Below, piece after piece: positions 12,711 through 23,890 of a stretch of DNA of 64,000 nt. This stretch comes from Pictodentalium vernedei (lineage: Eukaryota > Mollusca > Scaphopoda > Dentaliida > Dentaliidae). Under the pieces are notes generated by a model. The model had not been told where the DNA came from, searched no databases, and worked only from the letters and a program-made list of their open reading frames with translations. A program made the translations under genes and the position numbers. The stretch covers positions 536,756,971 to 536,820,970 of the forward strand of contig CM062297.1 of NCBI GenBank assembly GCA_031216915.1. Direction: 5' to 3'. Within the stretch, counting starts at the first letter, position 1; each line of letters opens with the position of its first letter.

Positions 12711-12860
12711 GGGTAAAATGTATAGAGGGCCAGATAGGACTTCTAATTTTCGGTTTTGCATGCAAATTTTGGGGATTGGGGGGGCAAAATTTGTGTTTGG
12801 CCCCAGATATTTTGGGGTTAGCACCAGCTAAGTCTGGGTCATTGGTTACAGTATAAAAAT

Positions 12861-14308
12861 ACTGAACACCTGTATAAAATTTTATCAAAATCCAAGCACT
12901 AATCTTCAAGTTATGACCTCAACAGACATTAGACAGACATATGGAAGCATGCATGGATGCATACACATATGCACACATGGGTGCACTCACAGATGCATGG
13001 TTGCACATACAGATTTTTTTTAAAAATGAGAGGAAAATCTTTGAAAGAAATAACTACATGAATGCACATATAAAAGTGTCAAAAGTTTTAAGTTTCAAGA
13101 CAAGCAAGTTTACATGTTTTCTCATTTACCACCACCTTATACAGAAGTATGAACGCAAGCCATCAGAGTTTCTGACAAACTAACTGACACCAGGAATCTA
13201 TCATGTGAACTTCAAAGAGTTGTAAAATTTTTTTAGACAAATTGCAGTTTATCAGTGGCATAGAAAATATGATGAAAACAAAAAGGTATATTCATAGATC
13301 ACAACTTAGGAAATGCAAATGTATCAGAATGAAAAATTTGATGAGCTTTTGTTGATCACTGTCACTGAACCAGAGACTTAAGTGAGCCTCAATCATTCAT
13401 CCACCGTCACTTTAAACACACACAAATATAAAATACAGTTTTGGATGAGTGAGCTACTTTGAAAACACTACGTAGGGCATTTTTTTACCCAATAGAATGC
13501 CATAGTCTGGGATAAATACACCATATGTGCAAAACCACTGATAAAGAAAAATTAATGTCCAGGCATGCACCTATTTCAGGATTCCAATGAGAACTCTCAT
13601 GGGAACTTATTTTAAAATCTTTGGCTCTTGTTTAATTATTTCAATTTAGAACTTTCAAAATTTAAAGAAGAGCCTGGAATGAGAATTTATTATCAAAGAT
13701 AAGAGGAACAAAGCGTACAAGTAAATAAAGGTAAATTGGAGTAGATAAAAAACAAATGTGGTCCTATGAGATGGTTATGTTTTCTGTTTCTTTCAAAATG
13801 AATAAAACAACACTATAAACTCTTGGAAAGTTCCAATTCAGAAGGGGGTGAATTATCTCAGAACTCAACATCCTAGATGAGACAAAATCAAACTTTCATG
13901 GGGTGAAATGTTCCAAAACCTTATTTATAAGTATATCCTGAACACACAACCTCTGCTTGCCTCACCTCTAAAATGTGTACTACAAATCTTGCGTCTGTGC
14001 AAGGAAATTTTGCTTCCATTTCTGTGATGATGAAATAGTCATCAATTGCCCATTAAAATAGTTTTAATTGAGGTGGTCTTGTGTCGCAATGGTGACACTG
14101 CTGTTACTGATGCTGAAAGTAGGTTAATTGATAGCAGTATTTATTTCTTTACTGGAATTTAAGGTCACTTTCAATATTTTTGGCTATCCCATGACCATAA
14201 CATGGTATGAAGTTAAGTTTAGGCAATCATTTATATCTATGCTGGCCACTGTAGAGGACTTCCACCGCAGCTGTTAGTTCCATCCCAATTTGGCATGCAA
14301 TATACACT
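12861..14308. other. Host spacer between DIRS B and DIRS C, no gene seen
   Basis: The stretch is AT-rich with a short GCATGG/GCACAC-rich patch (12940-13010). A block at 14158-14290 (AAGGTCAC..GGACTTCCACC) has a diverged relative at 62955-63075, so part of it is an interspersed repeat. I recognised no exon on either strand. Confidence 0.45.
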
Positions 14309-14441
14309 ATAAATTTTAAGTAATTTGTATATTTTTTATACTTACCAATGGCCCAGACTAGCTGGTGCTAACTCAAAAATTAATCCAGGGCCAAACACAA
14401 ATTTTGCCCCCCAATCCCCAAAATTTGGATGCAAAACCGAA
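14309..14441 (-). mobile_element. DIRS copy C, left ITR part 1 (interrupted by HINE-5)
   Basis: This is the gene-sense 3' terminus of copy C. It starts ATAAATTTTAAGTAATTTG, has CAATGGCCCAGACTAGCTGG (the variant shared by copy H), and breaks at CAAAACCGAA where HINE-5 is inserted. The sequence resumes at about 15269. Confidence 0.85.
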
Positions 14442-15268
14442 TAAACAGCTGCACCATGAGCGCATGATATGCCCGTTATTAATTACAAGAGGGAACCACA
14501 CAATATGAGCATACATGTGTACTTGTCAGGTTACATATACTTGCCACCAAAAAATCATGAAAATTGCTTAAAGTCCAACATGTGGAAAATTGCCTATATT
14601 TTGATGAATAAAGTTCCATAACTCTGGAATGACAGATCGGACAGCGACTCAAATCGAAAGGGAGATTCCTTCTATCAACATATACTTGCAACCAAAAAAT
14701 CATGAAAATTGCTCTAAGCATTTTCAAGTTATTGTTCGACATGTGAAAAATAAAGTCCCAGAACTCTGGAAAGACTAATCGAACAGCGACACCAACCGAA
14801 AGTGAGCTTCCTTCCATCAACATAAACCACCTACCAAAAAATCATGAAAATCTCTCGAAGCGTTCTCGAGTTATCGTACGATGTGTAAAAAATCAACAAT
14901 TTTCTAAGTAATAAAGTCCCATAACTCTGGAATGACTAATCAAATGGCGACACTAAACGAAAGGGAGCTTCCCTCCATCGATATACACCACCTACCCAAA
15001 AATCATGAAAATCTCTCAAAGCGTTCTCGAGTTATCGTACGACGTGTAAAAAATCAACAATTTTCTAAGTTATAAAGTCCTGTAACTCTGGAATGACTAA
15101 TCGAACAGCGACACTAAATGAAAGGGAGCTTCCCTCCATCGATATATACCACCTACCCAAAAATCACGAAAATCTCTCAAAGCGTTCTTGAGTTATCGTA
15201 TGACATGTGACCGGACGGACGGACAGCGGTATACCATAATACGACCCGTTTTTTCAAAATGGGCGTAT
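14442..15268 (+). mobile_element. HINE-5, Helitron-like element inside the ITR of DIRS C
   Basis: It interrupts the ITR between ACCGAA and AATTGATGTCC, an order confirmed by the intact opposite ITR at about 59485-59510. Four to five core units of about 140-162 bp carry AATCATGAAAATCTCTC and GCGTTCTCGAGTTATCG. They are followed by GGACGGACGGACAG (15213-15226) and a 3' hairpin (ACCCGTTTT / AAAATGGGCG) ending CGTATAA. The small open frame at 14479-14823 is a translation of the repeats. Confidence 0.75.
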
Positions 15269-15486
15269 AAAAATTGATGTCCTATCTGGTCCTCCATACT
15301 TTTTAGATCAGCGCATGTGCAGTATCCAGGAAGGAACCGAAATTGGAGCAAACCATCATTCTTTGTTTGGCCCTAAAGTCAGCAACAATGAACTGACATC
15401 TGTGCTTTTAAATCTCATTTTTGAGGATGCCAGACACAAATCAATGGTAAAATTGGTGGATCCAAGGACATGGGAGGGCCATACCC

Positions 15487-15573
15487 GTCTGGGCCATTGG
15501 TAAGTATAAAAAATATACAAATTACTTAAAATTTATAATATTTTTATACAACAACCAATGGCCCAGACTAGCT
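15487..15573 (-). repeat. ICR of DIRS C
   Basis: The reverse complement of the left terminus is followed by the reverse complement of the right terminus (ATTTTTATACAACAACC). The latter matches the true right end at 59590-59606. The trinucleotide at the junction is AAT. Confidence 0.8.
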
Positions 15574-16181
15574 GAATCGTAAAAAGGCTGGAGGACCTAG
15601 GACTTAAAGGAAAATCCAATCTCTCAATTACTTCGATAAAGAATAGCTCCTACAGGAGAATAGGAGAAGACAGAGGAATTACATATGTCCTTCTCTTATG
15701 AGAAAAGGGAATGACATAACACCAACAATGTAATTGAGAATTACATAATTTCTCCATTTAATGCCAGCATAACCTGTTATGCTAATTCGGTGAAGGAAAC
15801 CAATTATAAAGCTAGTCCAGAGAATGAGACACTTTATACTCATTTAAAAGTGTCCAAGGATTGTATAGAGATGCTCGTTTGACAGGTAACATATACAAAT
15901 GCTTCACAGTGAGCTACACTTTAAAAACAGTACATAAATGAGACGTAGTATTTGCTTCACCCGAGCTACACATTAAAACCATCCCAGCACCGACTCAGGA
16001 CTACTGACACCGGAGGAGGTCTTCCCTTGCTTTTCACTATAAAGCCAGATGATTATAAGGGAAAAACCCGTCCCCCCCCCCACCTTCCCCTTGTTCTGAG
16101 GTACATGTCCTCAGAACGAAGAGGGCAGCGGAACAGTGTCAATGCTGGAACGGAAAGCCTAAATACCTATAGATGTAACCA

Positions 16182-16694
16182 TTAATGGACGACATTCTGA
16201 GCAACAGAAAGAGGACCCAAAGATCTAAGGTCACCGGAGATGGATTCTAAATTTCTCAGGTAAAACTTGGTAAATGAAGAGGGCTGTGCCCAGTACACAG
16301 CCTTCATGAGATCACTAATGGCTATACTGTTAGAATAAGCCCAAGAAGTGGACGGTGCTCTAACCTCGTGCGCTGATATCTTATTAACAGAACGTTGATC
16401 CGAAGATAGATTTTTATAAGCAAAGCGTATTGCCAACTGAATCCATCTAGCGACTGAATGAACAGAAATATCCTTTCTGTTAGGAATCAATGAAAGAAAG
16501 AATTGTTTTCTTCCTTTTCTAATAAAATCTAATCGATGTTTATAAATGTGCATAGCCCTGACTGGACAGAGCAAAGGTCTACAGTTGTCGGAGGACGGCA
16601 GAGCCTTAAAGATAATAAGCTCTGGCCGCTTGTCTGGAATCTGATTCTTAGCCAAAATTCCCACTTCTGTAGTAAGGGTAATGGTATTACCCAT
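16182..16694 (-). pseudogene. DIRS C tyrosine recombinase, catalytic C-terminal half
   Basis: This open frame of 170 codons carries the DIRS recombinase active-site signature HEVRAPSTSWAY (HEVR codons 16359-16370) and the C-terminal KFYLRNLES segment with the presumed nucleophile Tyr (codon 16260-16262). The enzyme would integrate a circular cDNA by site-specific recombination in the nucleus, in place of a DDE integrase. The N-terminal half continues upstream but in another frame (from 16747), so a frameshift at about 16695-16760 separates the first catalytic Arg region from this part. It stops naturally at 16182. Everything needed for catalysis at the C-terminus is present, but the gene is split. 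Confidence 0.75.
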
Positions 16695-16746
16695 ACTACG
16701 GTAGTGAGATTCATCAACAGATAAAGCATGAAGTTCACTGTCTCTT

Positions 16747-17208
16747 CTAGAAGATGCAAAGGCTAAAAGAAATGCTGAATTTGAACTCTACAATGTCCAA
16801 CAGCTCAAACAGAGCTTCTTTGAGCTTCAACAGAACCCAAGCCAAATTCCACTTAGGAATTAATCTGAGACTTCTAGGTCTATTAATAGAGAAATTTCTA
16901 ACCAGCTTGGACAATGAAGTATTTGATCCAATATCCAAGTTATCATGATGAGCGTAAGTATCTGATAACCTAGACCTATAGCCTTTAACAGTGACGGGCT
17001 GCAGTTTGAGAACATCAAACAAGTAGATAAAGAAATTGGCAGTATTTGGTATGGACGGATCGTATACGTCTATCGACGGATCCTGACACCAACGGAAGAA
17101 AACCCTCCACTTTGCTGTGTAGTTCAACATAGAGGAGGACCTCCTGCAGTTTGAAATTGCATCCACTGCACGTTCTGTAAACTGTTTTACGTGCAAGAAG
17201 GACCGCAC
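16747..17208 (-). pseudogene. DIRS C tyrosine recombinase, N-terminal core-binding half
   Basis: The segment contains RAVDAISNCRRSSSM, KWRVFFRWCQDPSID, FFIYLF and VKGYRSRLSD, the SAM-like core-binding domain of DIRS recombinases. It is out of frame with the catalytic half at 16182-16694. The same region is recognisable in copies D (23696-23887), F (39584-39928) and G (52752-53052). Confidence 0.7.
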
Positions 17209-17645
17209 AACAGAAATACGTGAAGGTTGAGACCTTCCGGGTTGTGATGTAGTGTGCTAGACTTCCCCTGATAAAGAAGGCTCTCTCGTGGAGGAAGCTT
17301 CCGGGGAACATCCCATAACAGACACCTGAGAAGATTGATCCAAGGTTTTTGTGATGACAGAGGTGCTACTAGAAGAATTTTGCAACAAGACTGTTTGATC
17401 TTTAACAGAATCTGCTGAATCAACGGAGTTGGAGGATATGCATATCCTATCATTCTGTCCCATGAGTTCGACAGAGCGTCTAATGCATACGCTTGATGAT
17501 CTGGGCATGGCGACACAAACATCGGTAACTGATTGCTCAGGTGTGTCGCAAACAGATCTATCATGGGACGATCCACTGGTAGCAAATCTGTCTGAATATT
17601 TGCTTGTTGAGAGTCCATTCCGATGGTATCAGGCGACCTTTCCAA
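17187..17645 (-). pseudogene. DIRS C RNase H-to-recombinase linker (DLFATHLSNQLP region)
   Basis: Motifs DLFATHLSNQLPMFVSP, DALSNSWDRMIGYAYPP and ILLVAPLSSQKPW are the conserved stretch that in DIRS/Ngaro polyproteins joins the RNase H domain to the recombinase. Its function is not known to me. The frame is open for 152 codons and overlaps the recombinase fragment in a different frame, indicating another frameshift. Confidence 0.65.
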
Positions 17646-17783
17646 GAGAGCGAGTCTGCTAGTACATTCAGATGACCTGGTATATGACGGACAGAAAGAT
17701 GAACATGATGATTCATGACGTATAGGGGAATCATAATGGAATCGAATGAGTGCCGCCTTGGTTCTTGATGTAAGCTACTACTG

Positions 17784-18356
17784 TCAAATTTCGAAGATTT
17801 GAACATGGACGTTCGCTATTAGGCGAATCCAATGTTGAAGAGCTAGCCATATTGACATCATCTCTTTGATGTTTATCTGTTTCTCTAGGAACCGAGAGTC
17901 CCAAAGACCCTGACACTTCAAGTCTGCGGGACTTAGGGTCGTGCCCCAACCCGTCTGACTCGCATTCGTCATAATTTGCAGCGGAACTCCCGGAGTTAAC
18001 CACTGAATATCTGCCCAAATCTGAACCTTTTGTTTTACTGGGTCCGTTAAAACAATACTGGTTTCGTCTTCACACTCCAGTTCTGAGTAAAGAATATCTG
18101 GAGGGGACGCGTGTGCAGACGGCCCATTGGAATAAAATCTGCAGCCGCTCCGCACAGCCCCATCAGTCGCATGAATTCCCTCACTGTTAATGTGTCTGAG
18201 TGTAGACAAAAGTGAGCATAACAACTGACTAATTTCACTCTGGGTAATGGCAGATGAACCAGATTGTTGTGAGTATCGAAGCTCATTCCCAAGTGAGTGA
18301 ATGACTTGGACGGAGCTAGATCCGACTTTTTCTCGTTTACGATGAAACCGAGACAT
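17784..18356 (-). pseudogene. DIRS C RNase H domain, catalytic Asp replaced
   Basis: The C-terminal part reads MTNASQTGWGTTL, then the WDSRFLEKQINIKEM motif, then IWLALQHW. This is the RNase H core of DIRS polymerases. In the usual motif the second residue of (T)DAS is the first catalytic aspartate; here the codon (17964-17966) is AAT, Asn. Copy F keeps Asp at the matching position (40533-40535). The upstream half is in another frame (18047-18292, with CYAHFCLHSDTLTVREFM and HTRPLQ), the usual RT-RNase H connection. The domain is thus inactivated twice. Confidence 0.7.
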
Positions 18357-18424
18357 CAGAGTAATAGAAGCAGACTCTGAACATCGTTCTGAAGAATAAT
18401 TCTATTGCCGTATCTCTGCAGAAT

Positions 18425-18974
18425 GTCATCCAAGTAAGCCGATGTGAACGCAGACGAATGATCTCGGAAGTATGACATTACCGAGTTCATTATTCGAGTG
18501 AATGCTCAGGGAGCCATGTTCAGACCAAAGCACATTGCTCTGAACTGATAAACCTTCCCTTGTACGGCGAACTGCAGGTACTTTCTGAATGCCGGATGTA
18601 CCAAGACATGAAAGTATGCATCCTTTAGATCTATGCTTGCCACATAGTCGTTCACTCGAATGCTCACTCTTACCGACCGAATGGTCTCCATATATAACTT
18701 TGGAGCCACGATAAGCTTGTTTATCCAGATCAAGTCTATTACCGATTGGAACGAACCGTCTGGCTTCGGTACGAGGAACAGGTGACTAAAAACCCTGAGA
18801 ATCTTGATTCTTGAAGACCTCTATTGCTTCCTTTAATTTGAGAACCTGTACCTCCGCTAGGAGAGACACTCTTTTGAAAGGATCCGACGGAAGATTTGCC
18901 CAACACTGACATCTTGTTAGTGGGGGTTTTGCTCGGAATGATAGCCATGAGCCCTCCGAGACTCCACTTCTCAC
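18425..18974 (-). pseudogene. DIRS C reverse transcriptase (YLDD box, in-frame stop)
   Basis: In gene order the N-terminal flank WVRSGVSEGSWLSFR (18786-18974), then SIDLKDAYFHVLVHP and FRAMCFGLNMAP (18506-18733), then FTRIMNSVMSYF, then the catalytic AYLDDIL (YLDD codons 18425-18436) are visible. This is the reverse transcriptase palm and fingers of a DIRS polymerase, which copies element RNA into DNA. An in-frame TGA at 18506-18508 sits where an Arg codon is usual (AP-R-xF), one transition away from CGA. A frameshift separates the 18786-18974 and 18506-18733 pieces. This is the only copy in the window where I could find an RT. Confidence 0.78.
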
Positions 18975-19212
18975 CCAATGATCTTCCGTGACTGGTATCC
19001 AGTATCTCGCGATGTTTGATAACCTTCCGCGAACTGGCCAGCAATAGAGGTCTTGAACATCACCTGTATGACCTGCGAGGCTTACGGGAAGAGAAACTAC
19101 ATCCTCCCCATGAAGAACCTTGCCCCGTCAGCCTTGGGGCATCTGACCGATAGTCCCGATCAGACCTACGCCCCTTTCCCGAGTCGCTATATTGACGACC
19201 TCAAGAGTAATT

Positions 19213-20784
19213 TTAAGAGGGTTTCTTGTCCCATCGTGAGGAGTTCCCATTTGATGTTTTAGATTTGGAACGTCCTCCTTTACTCCTGTCTGCAGAAGCG
19301 GGTTGCTGAGACGCCGACTTCAATAGCATAGCACTGGACGCTTTCTTAGTAGCCTGTTCACAGACTAACGAAAGCTTGTCGTCAAAAATAGTATGTCCGG
19401 AGACCTGAGCGACCCAGAGAGAGCTTTTCACCTTGTCATCCATAAGTGATGACGACGCAAGGGCAGCATCATGTCTAATTAACTCCAGATTAGACACTCT
19501 CAGGGCGGAGTTATATGTGGTATACATAATTGCCCTGGAAAGAACTCTAAGAGAGGTACGGATGTCCTCAAATTCTTTCCCGCTGAAACATTGCGCCATA
19601 GCTCTAGTAAAGCTCTAGTAAGGTGATCTGCGTAGGACATTGCGTCCAAATTCGCTCTATTTGATGAAATTGCCATCTCCATTACATCTGAGCGAATACC
19701 GAATGAGGCAGGTAAGGATACATCTAGATCCCTGACCTATTCATCCAAACACAGAGGAGCTCTCTGAACATCTTCTCCAACCGTTTTAAATGAACGTGGT
19801 CCAAGAAAGGGTATATTTATGGAAGATGTTGATAAGAAACCGCCTTTTTCCCTTGCACTCGAGAGGTTGAATATGGCATCGTCCACATGGCCGAAGGCCT
19901 GCGACACCTGCCTAGACTGAACTGGAAAAGAAAGAACTTCTTCCTTTCTCCTTATAAAGTCTGTGGCTAGTGACACCAGCGGTTTCTCTCTTGTCGCAGC
20001 ATTCTGATTCAGTGGAACAAATTCAGGGTAGCATTGATGGATGAAATCCATCACAACCATACTTGTATCATTCGGTATTCGCTCAGATGGATCTCTTCTC
20101 CGAATGTCCCGATGATCAAGGCCTCATCTCCTTAGCTACCGGATGGTCCGACTTCACGGGTGAAGAGAGGTCCCTTCTTCGAGCAGTGGGCTGGATATCC
20201 GAAGTTGGGTAGCTAGGATGCGGTCATGTGTGATTTATAATCGAAGTGGAAGAAGCCATGACTGTAGCCAATCTAGACGGAGCGTCCCGAACGGCAGGTG
20301 TGGACGTATGTTCCGGCCCACGTAAGTTCTTAATAACAACATCTGGCCCCAGATGTTGCTGGGATAGAGAGGGACCTCTCCCACTTGCGGCCCTTTCAGA
20401 CCTCGCCGAGCTTCCCAAAACACTTGCTGGCTTCTTCCCCAGTTCCGTCGTCGCTGGGTGAGCATGTTTAGTTTTTAAGGTGCTTGCTCTACCCACTACA
20501 CTTCCTTTGACCGCAACAGACATACCTGGCATCACGGCTCCCAAGGACAGAGTAACCACTTCACCAGTCAAGCTAGCTGCTGGCAAAGGATTAAAACCAC
20601 TGCCCAGTGGTTTTATCCCTTGCCTAATATTCAAGAGCACCTTAGCAACTAGCTCTGTTTGCTCATCAGAGCGCGACGATGGTAGCACACTTTTGGTAGG
20701 TGTCACATAACCTTCACCATGTTCTTGTTCCTCTGAAAAAGAAACTGAGAAACTTGAATGACTCTGCGGCGAGAGAACCAGCAT
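19213..20784 (-). pseudogene. DIRS C Gag-like ORF1, broken into fragments
   Basis: Three fragments lie in order: 20224-20784 (LVLSPQSHSSFSVSF, SVLPSSRSDEQTELVAK), 19737-20060 (FVPLNQNAATREKP, VDDAIFNLSSAR) and 19213-19599 (LIRHDAALASSSLMDDK, KVKSSLWVAQVSG, Lys/Ser-rich tail). Unlike the other copies the Gag linker module occurs once. Fragments are separated by frameshifts. Copies D, F and G have recognisable equivalents of the last fragment fused directly to RNase H. I assign Gag by position and conservation between copies, not by a known fold. Confidence 0.6.
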
Positions 20785-20814
20785 TGGCCTCTAACCGCTA
20801 ACAACAACATACCG

Positions 20815-20925
20815 TGACACAGGCGTCCAATGTTTGTCATCCCAATCAACACATGTTGGACAAGAATTTGTGGGAGTACATCGACTACAGGCAAGGCAAC
20901 AAGCATGTAAATCTGAGGAAGACTT
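20815..20925 (-). pseudogene. Cys-rich N-terminal motif of DIRS C Gag
   Basis: One minus frame reads HACCLACSRCTPTNSCPTC followed by VDWDDKHW. The C-x2-C spacings suggest a small zinc-binding motif at the Gag N-terminus. Matching sequence is present in copies A (about 320-420), D (about 27540-27650), F and G. A TAG separates it from the 20224-20784 fragment in this copy. Confidence 0.45.
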
Positions 20926-21420
20926 CCTCACCTTGTATTTTGAGCAATAAGCTTTCATACTTAATAAAACAAAGTCGGTCAGACTGCCACCAACTCCACA
21001 ATAAATATATGATAATAATCAACAATCAAAATACAAATCGAAAAATTATTTCAAAAAATCTTTCGAAAAATTTTTACAACAGCCCAAGTTCCCAAAGGGA
21101 ACATAAAGAGCCCAAGGGTATCCCGATAGAGCCTAAGTGTGGACAAAAATCCCAAAATTATTGCTACACTACCAGAATATTAAAACATGTATCTTACAAC
21201 AATCCTACAGTAATAATAAGTACATACTACATATATTTAAGGACGTTGCCAATGTAAACGTCAAGGAAAAAACCGGAAACAAGACATCAGGCACAGAATA
21301 AAAAGGCCCAAAGTCAGTAACAGATTTTAAAGCTACCAGATGTAAAGTAAGATCTTCAGATGAAGAAAAAACGATACATCGGATAGAAGATGCATGACCC
21401 AAACGACCCAACACCCCCTA

Positions 21421-21894
21421 GCATAATGTGTACATTGCATACAAGAACGCACTTGTTAATACTCTGTCGTTTGTGTAGAAACAACCGAGTATGAAAAGCT
21501 GTTTTAGTGCGGAAACGTGAGAAGGAAACATAACCAATCAATGTTTCGCGAGAAAAATCTTTCAGGGACTGTCCCTGATTAGCAATTATATTGTTCAGTC
21601 AGAACATTTCTAAAACCTACATTTAATAAAATATTCAGATACAAATGCCATATCTCTCATTTCCAGAATTCTGTACTGCGGTTTAATATAGGAATTGAAA
21701 AAATCCGTACGTTATTTTGTGAGATTTTCGATTTGTTTTCATATTGAAATAAAATTTTTGCTGATATATGATTTGGATTCCCCTCCTGTACAATTGAAGG
21801 TCGGATTGTCTCCGTCAAATGATTTTGTCTTCATTCATTCTCGTAACGGTTCATCTGTATTTTTTAAATGAAATTATTGAATAGTACGAATGTT
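21421..21894. mobile_element. Element X, left part
   Basis: This sequence splits DIRS C. CCTA occurs on both sides of the insertion (21417-21420 and 58987-58990). The segment TGTACATTGCATACAA (21429-21444) is an inverted match, 14 of 16, to the right end at 58971-58986. With its nested cargo removed X totals about 2.1 kb (21421-21894, 28773-29985, 58561-58986). I see no transposase. It may be a small DNA transposon; the class is unknown. Confidence 0.45.
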
Positions 21895-22064
21895 AAAAAA
21901 TTTATAGTAATTTATATATTTTTTATACTTACCAATGACCCAGACATAGCTGGTGCTAACTCTTAAAATATAGGGCCAAACACAAATTTTTCCCCCCAAT
22001 CCCCAAAATTTGCATCTAAAACCAAAGAAAACATGTCCTGAAAAGCCCTCCACACTTCGCCCCT

Positions 22065-22080
22065 ACTGCGCATGCGCAGT
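22065..22080. promoter_or_regulatory. NRF1-like palindrome, left ITR of DIRS D
   Basis: ACTGCGCATGCGCAGT is a perfect 16-bp palindrome with the NRF1 core, followed by TTGGCGCC. It is the mirror copy of the site in the right ITR. Confidence 0.45.
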
Positions 22081-22193
22081 GTCAAGGACGTTCCGAAATT
22101 GGCGCCATTAATCATTCTAATAACCAGTGCCTGGTAAGCGCTATGTACTCAGCGGGGAGGCAAGAGTTCCCAACTCCTGGGAGGGCCATCCCC

Positions 22194-22282
22194 GTCTGGG
22201 TCATTGGTAAGTATAAAAAATATATAAATTACTATAAATTTTTTAACATTTTTATACTGTACCAATGACCCAGACATAGCTG
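22194..22282 (-). repeat. ICR of DIRS D
   Basis: The complement of the left terminus, then AAC (GTT on the gene strand, 22245-22247), then the complement of the right terminus. GTT also flanks the element's left end at 21892-21894. Confidence 0.88.
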
Positions 22283-22869
22283 AATAGTAAAAAGGCTGGA
22301 GGGCCAAGGACATAGAGCAAAATGGAATACGCTCAATAAAATAAAATAGAGTCATCCCCCGTAGGGAAAAAGAAGTAATAGGCCTTACATGTATCTTTCT
22401 TATTTATGATAAATTAGAAAGATACAACACCTTCCAAAATTGAGCTTCATACATCCATGTACTCTATTAATATCCAATATAATCCTTATACTAATAATTT
22501 TTAAAGTAAGCCAATAAATAAAGTAAGTCTAGAGAATAGAGACTCTTATACTCCTAAAAGTGTCTGAGGATTGCATAATCATGTCCGTTGACATATGCAA
22601 TATTCAAAAGCTATACTTAAAAAACTAAGACTTGAATGAATTTTAAAAACCTAAACTTCTCACTAAACAACCATCCCAATAACAGCTCAGAATTACTAAC
22701 TCCGGAGGAGGTATCCCCTTGTTTTCATAGTAAAACAGGTGACCCAAGGGAACACCCTCCCCCCCCCCCTTTTTCTTGCCCTGGGTCAAATAGCCCAGAG
22801 CGAAGAGGGCAGCCGAACGGAGACACTGCCGAAACAGACAGCCTACCTAGCTATAGTAGCAACTGTTAA

Positions 22870-23890
22870 GTGAATGACATTCTGAGCAGTAGATAATAGA
22901 CCTAACAATAGAGGCCTCCAGAAATGGACTCGATATTTCTGAGATAAAATTCATGAATGTGGATGGCTGAGCGCAATGAGCGGCCTTCAAAAATCTATAA
23001 TAGCGACACTATTAATGTAAGCCCAAGAAGTAGAAGAACTCTTACTTCATGAGCCGAAATCTTAAGCACAACTGCTAAGTCAATGATATACCATAAGCAG
23101 TACCGATAGTTAATAGAATCCATTAACAATAAAATGGAGCGTAACGTCCTTCTACTAGACATCAAAGACAGAAGAAGCTTACGCCCATAGTAATAAACAG
23201 ATATCTGTTTATAAATACATAAACTGTACCCGGAAGGAGTAAAGGCCTATGCCCATACGAAGACGGAAGGACCTTAAAATAATAGGTTCCGGATAATAGG
23301 AGCCTAACTCTTATGCAACAATCCAACCTAAATAGTAACGGAAGTAGTGATTCCGAAACTACGAAAGTGAAAATCATCCATCGATAGTGCATGAAACTCA
23401 CTGACTCTACAGTAAAAGAGAAACCAACAGAATTACTGTCTAAAAGGTCAGAATTTGAAAACTACTGTTTCCAGAGGCTCAAATGATTACTTAGCTAAAT
23501 AAGAACCGAAGTTAAAATCCATATAGGAATTTAATCTAAAGATTCTAAGTCTATTTATCAAAAAGTTACTAACTGACTTAGATAAAGAGACAAAAGACTC
23601 AATTGTAAACTATCGTAGAGTGCATAGGTATGAGGTAACATAAACCTATAACCTAAATAATAACAGGCTGCAGTAGATCTTGTGAAACAAGTATACTAAA
23701 AAGTAGCAATGAGTAGTATGGAGGGATCAACAATATGAACATAATGATCCCTACACCACGACGGAAGAGCCTCCACTTTAGCCGCATAGAATAGCGAAGA
23801 AGAGGATCTCCTATAGTAAGAAATCGCGTCCAAAGCTCGTCCAGTACAGTGCTTACAATGCAATACGGACCACACAACGGAATACATGAA
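22870..23890 (-). pseudogene. DIRS D tyrosine recombinase, nucleophile frame lost
   Basis: The region aligns along its length with copy C 16182-17210. Pieces such as YSVVWSVLHCKHCTGRALDA and SYYRRSSSSLF are readable at 23696-23887. At the C-terminus the codon for the presumed nucleophile (FYLRN) is thrown out of frame because the T run before ATCTCAGAAAT is one base shorter than in copy F (22944 versus 38827). Copy G shares this one-base loss. Many other indels are present. Confidence 0.6.

Larger units (their letters stand above)
5934..12860 (-). mobile_element. DIRS copy B, full length, degenerate (6.93 kb)
   Basis: Both termini are present. The left ITR (5934-6161) and right ITR (12653-12860) are inverted copies sharing the AGCTGGTG..AC block, the CCCCCAATCCCCAAAATTTG block and TGGCGCCAATAAAATCATTCTT. 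The ICR is at 6239-6328. The left flank trinucleotide is ATG and the right flank ACT. Coding regions on the minus strand are heavily decayed: no YLDD box or contiguous Gag survives. The order of surviving blocks from the left is linker, recombinase C-terminus, RNase H, Gag, which differs from copy C and is shared with copy E. The element sits in host DNA next to the IRE1 exon. Confidence 0.85.
15269..21420 (-). mobile_element. DIRS copy C, main body (interrupted by element X)
   Basis: This is the best-preserved DIRS in the window. From the left (gene 3') it has the rest of the ITR (to 15471), the ICR, tyrosine recombinase, linker, RNase H, RT and Gag. The body stops at ACACCCCCTA (21420) and resumes at 58991. 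Counting both parts and removing HINE-5 gives about 6.90 kb, the same size as copies B, D and E. Its ITR is longer than in the other copies because it extends through the TGGATCCAAGGACA block. It is a pseudo-element: Gag, RT and recombinase are each broken by stops or frameshifts. Confidence 0.88.
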
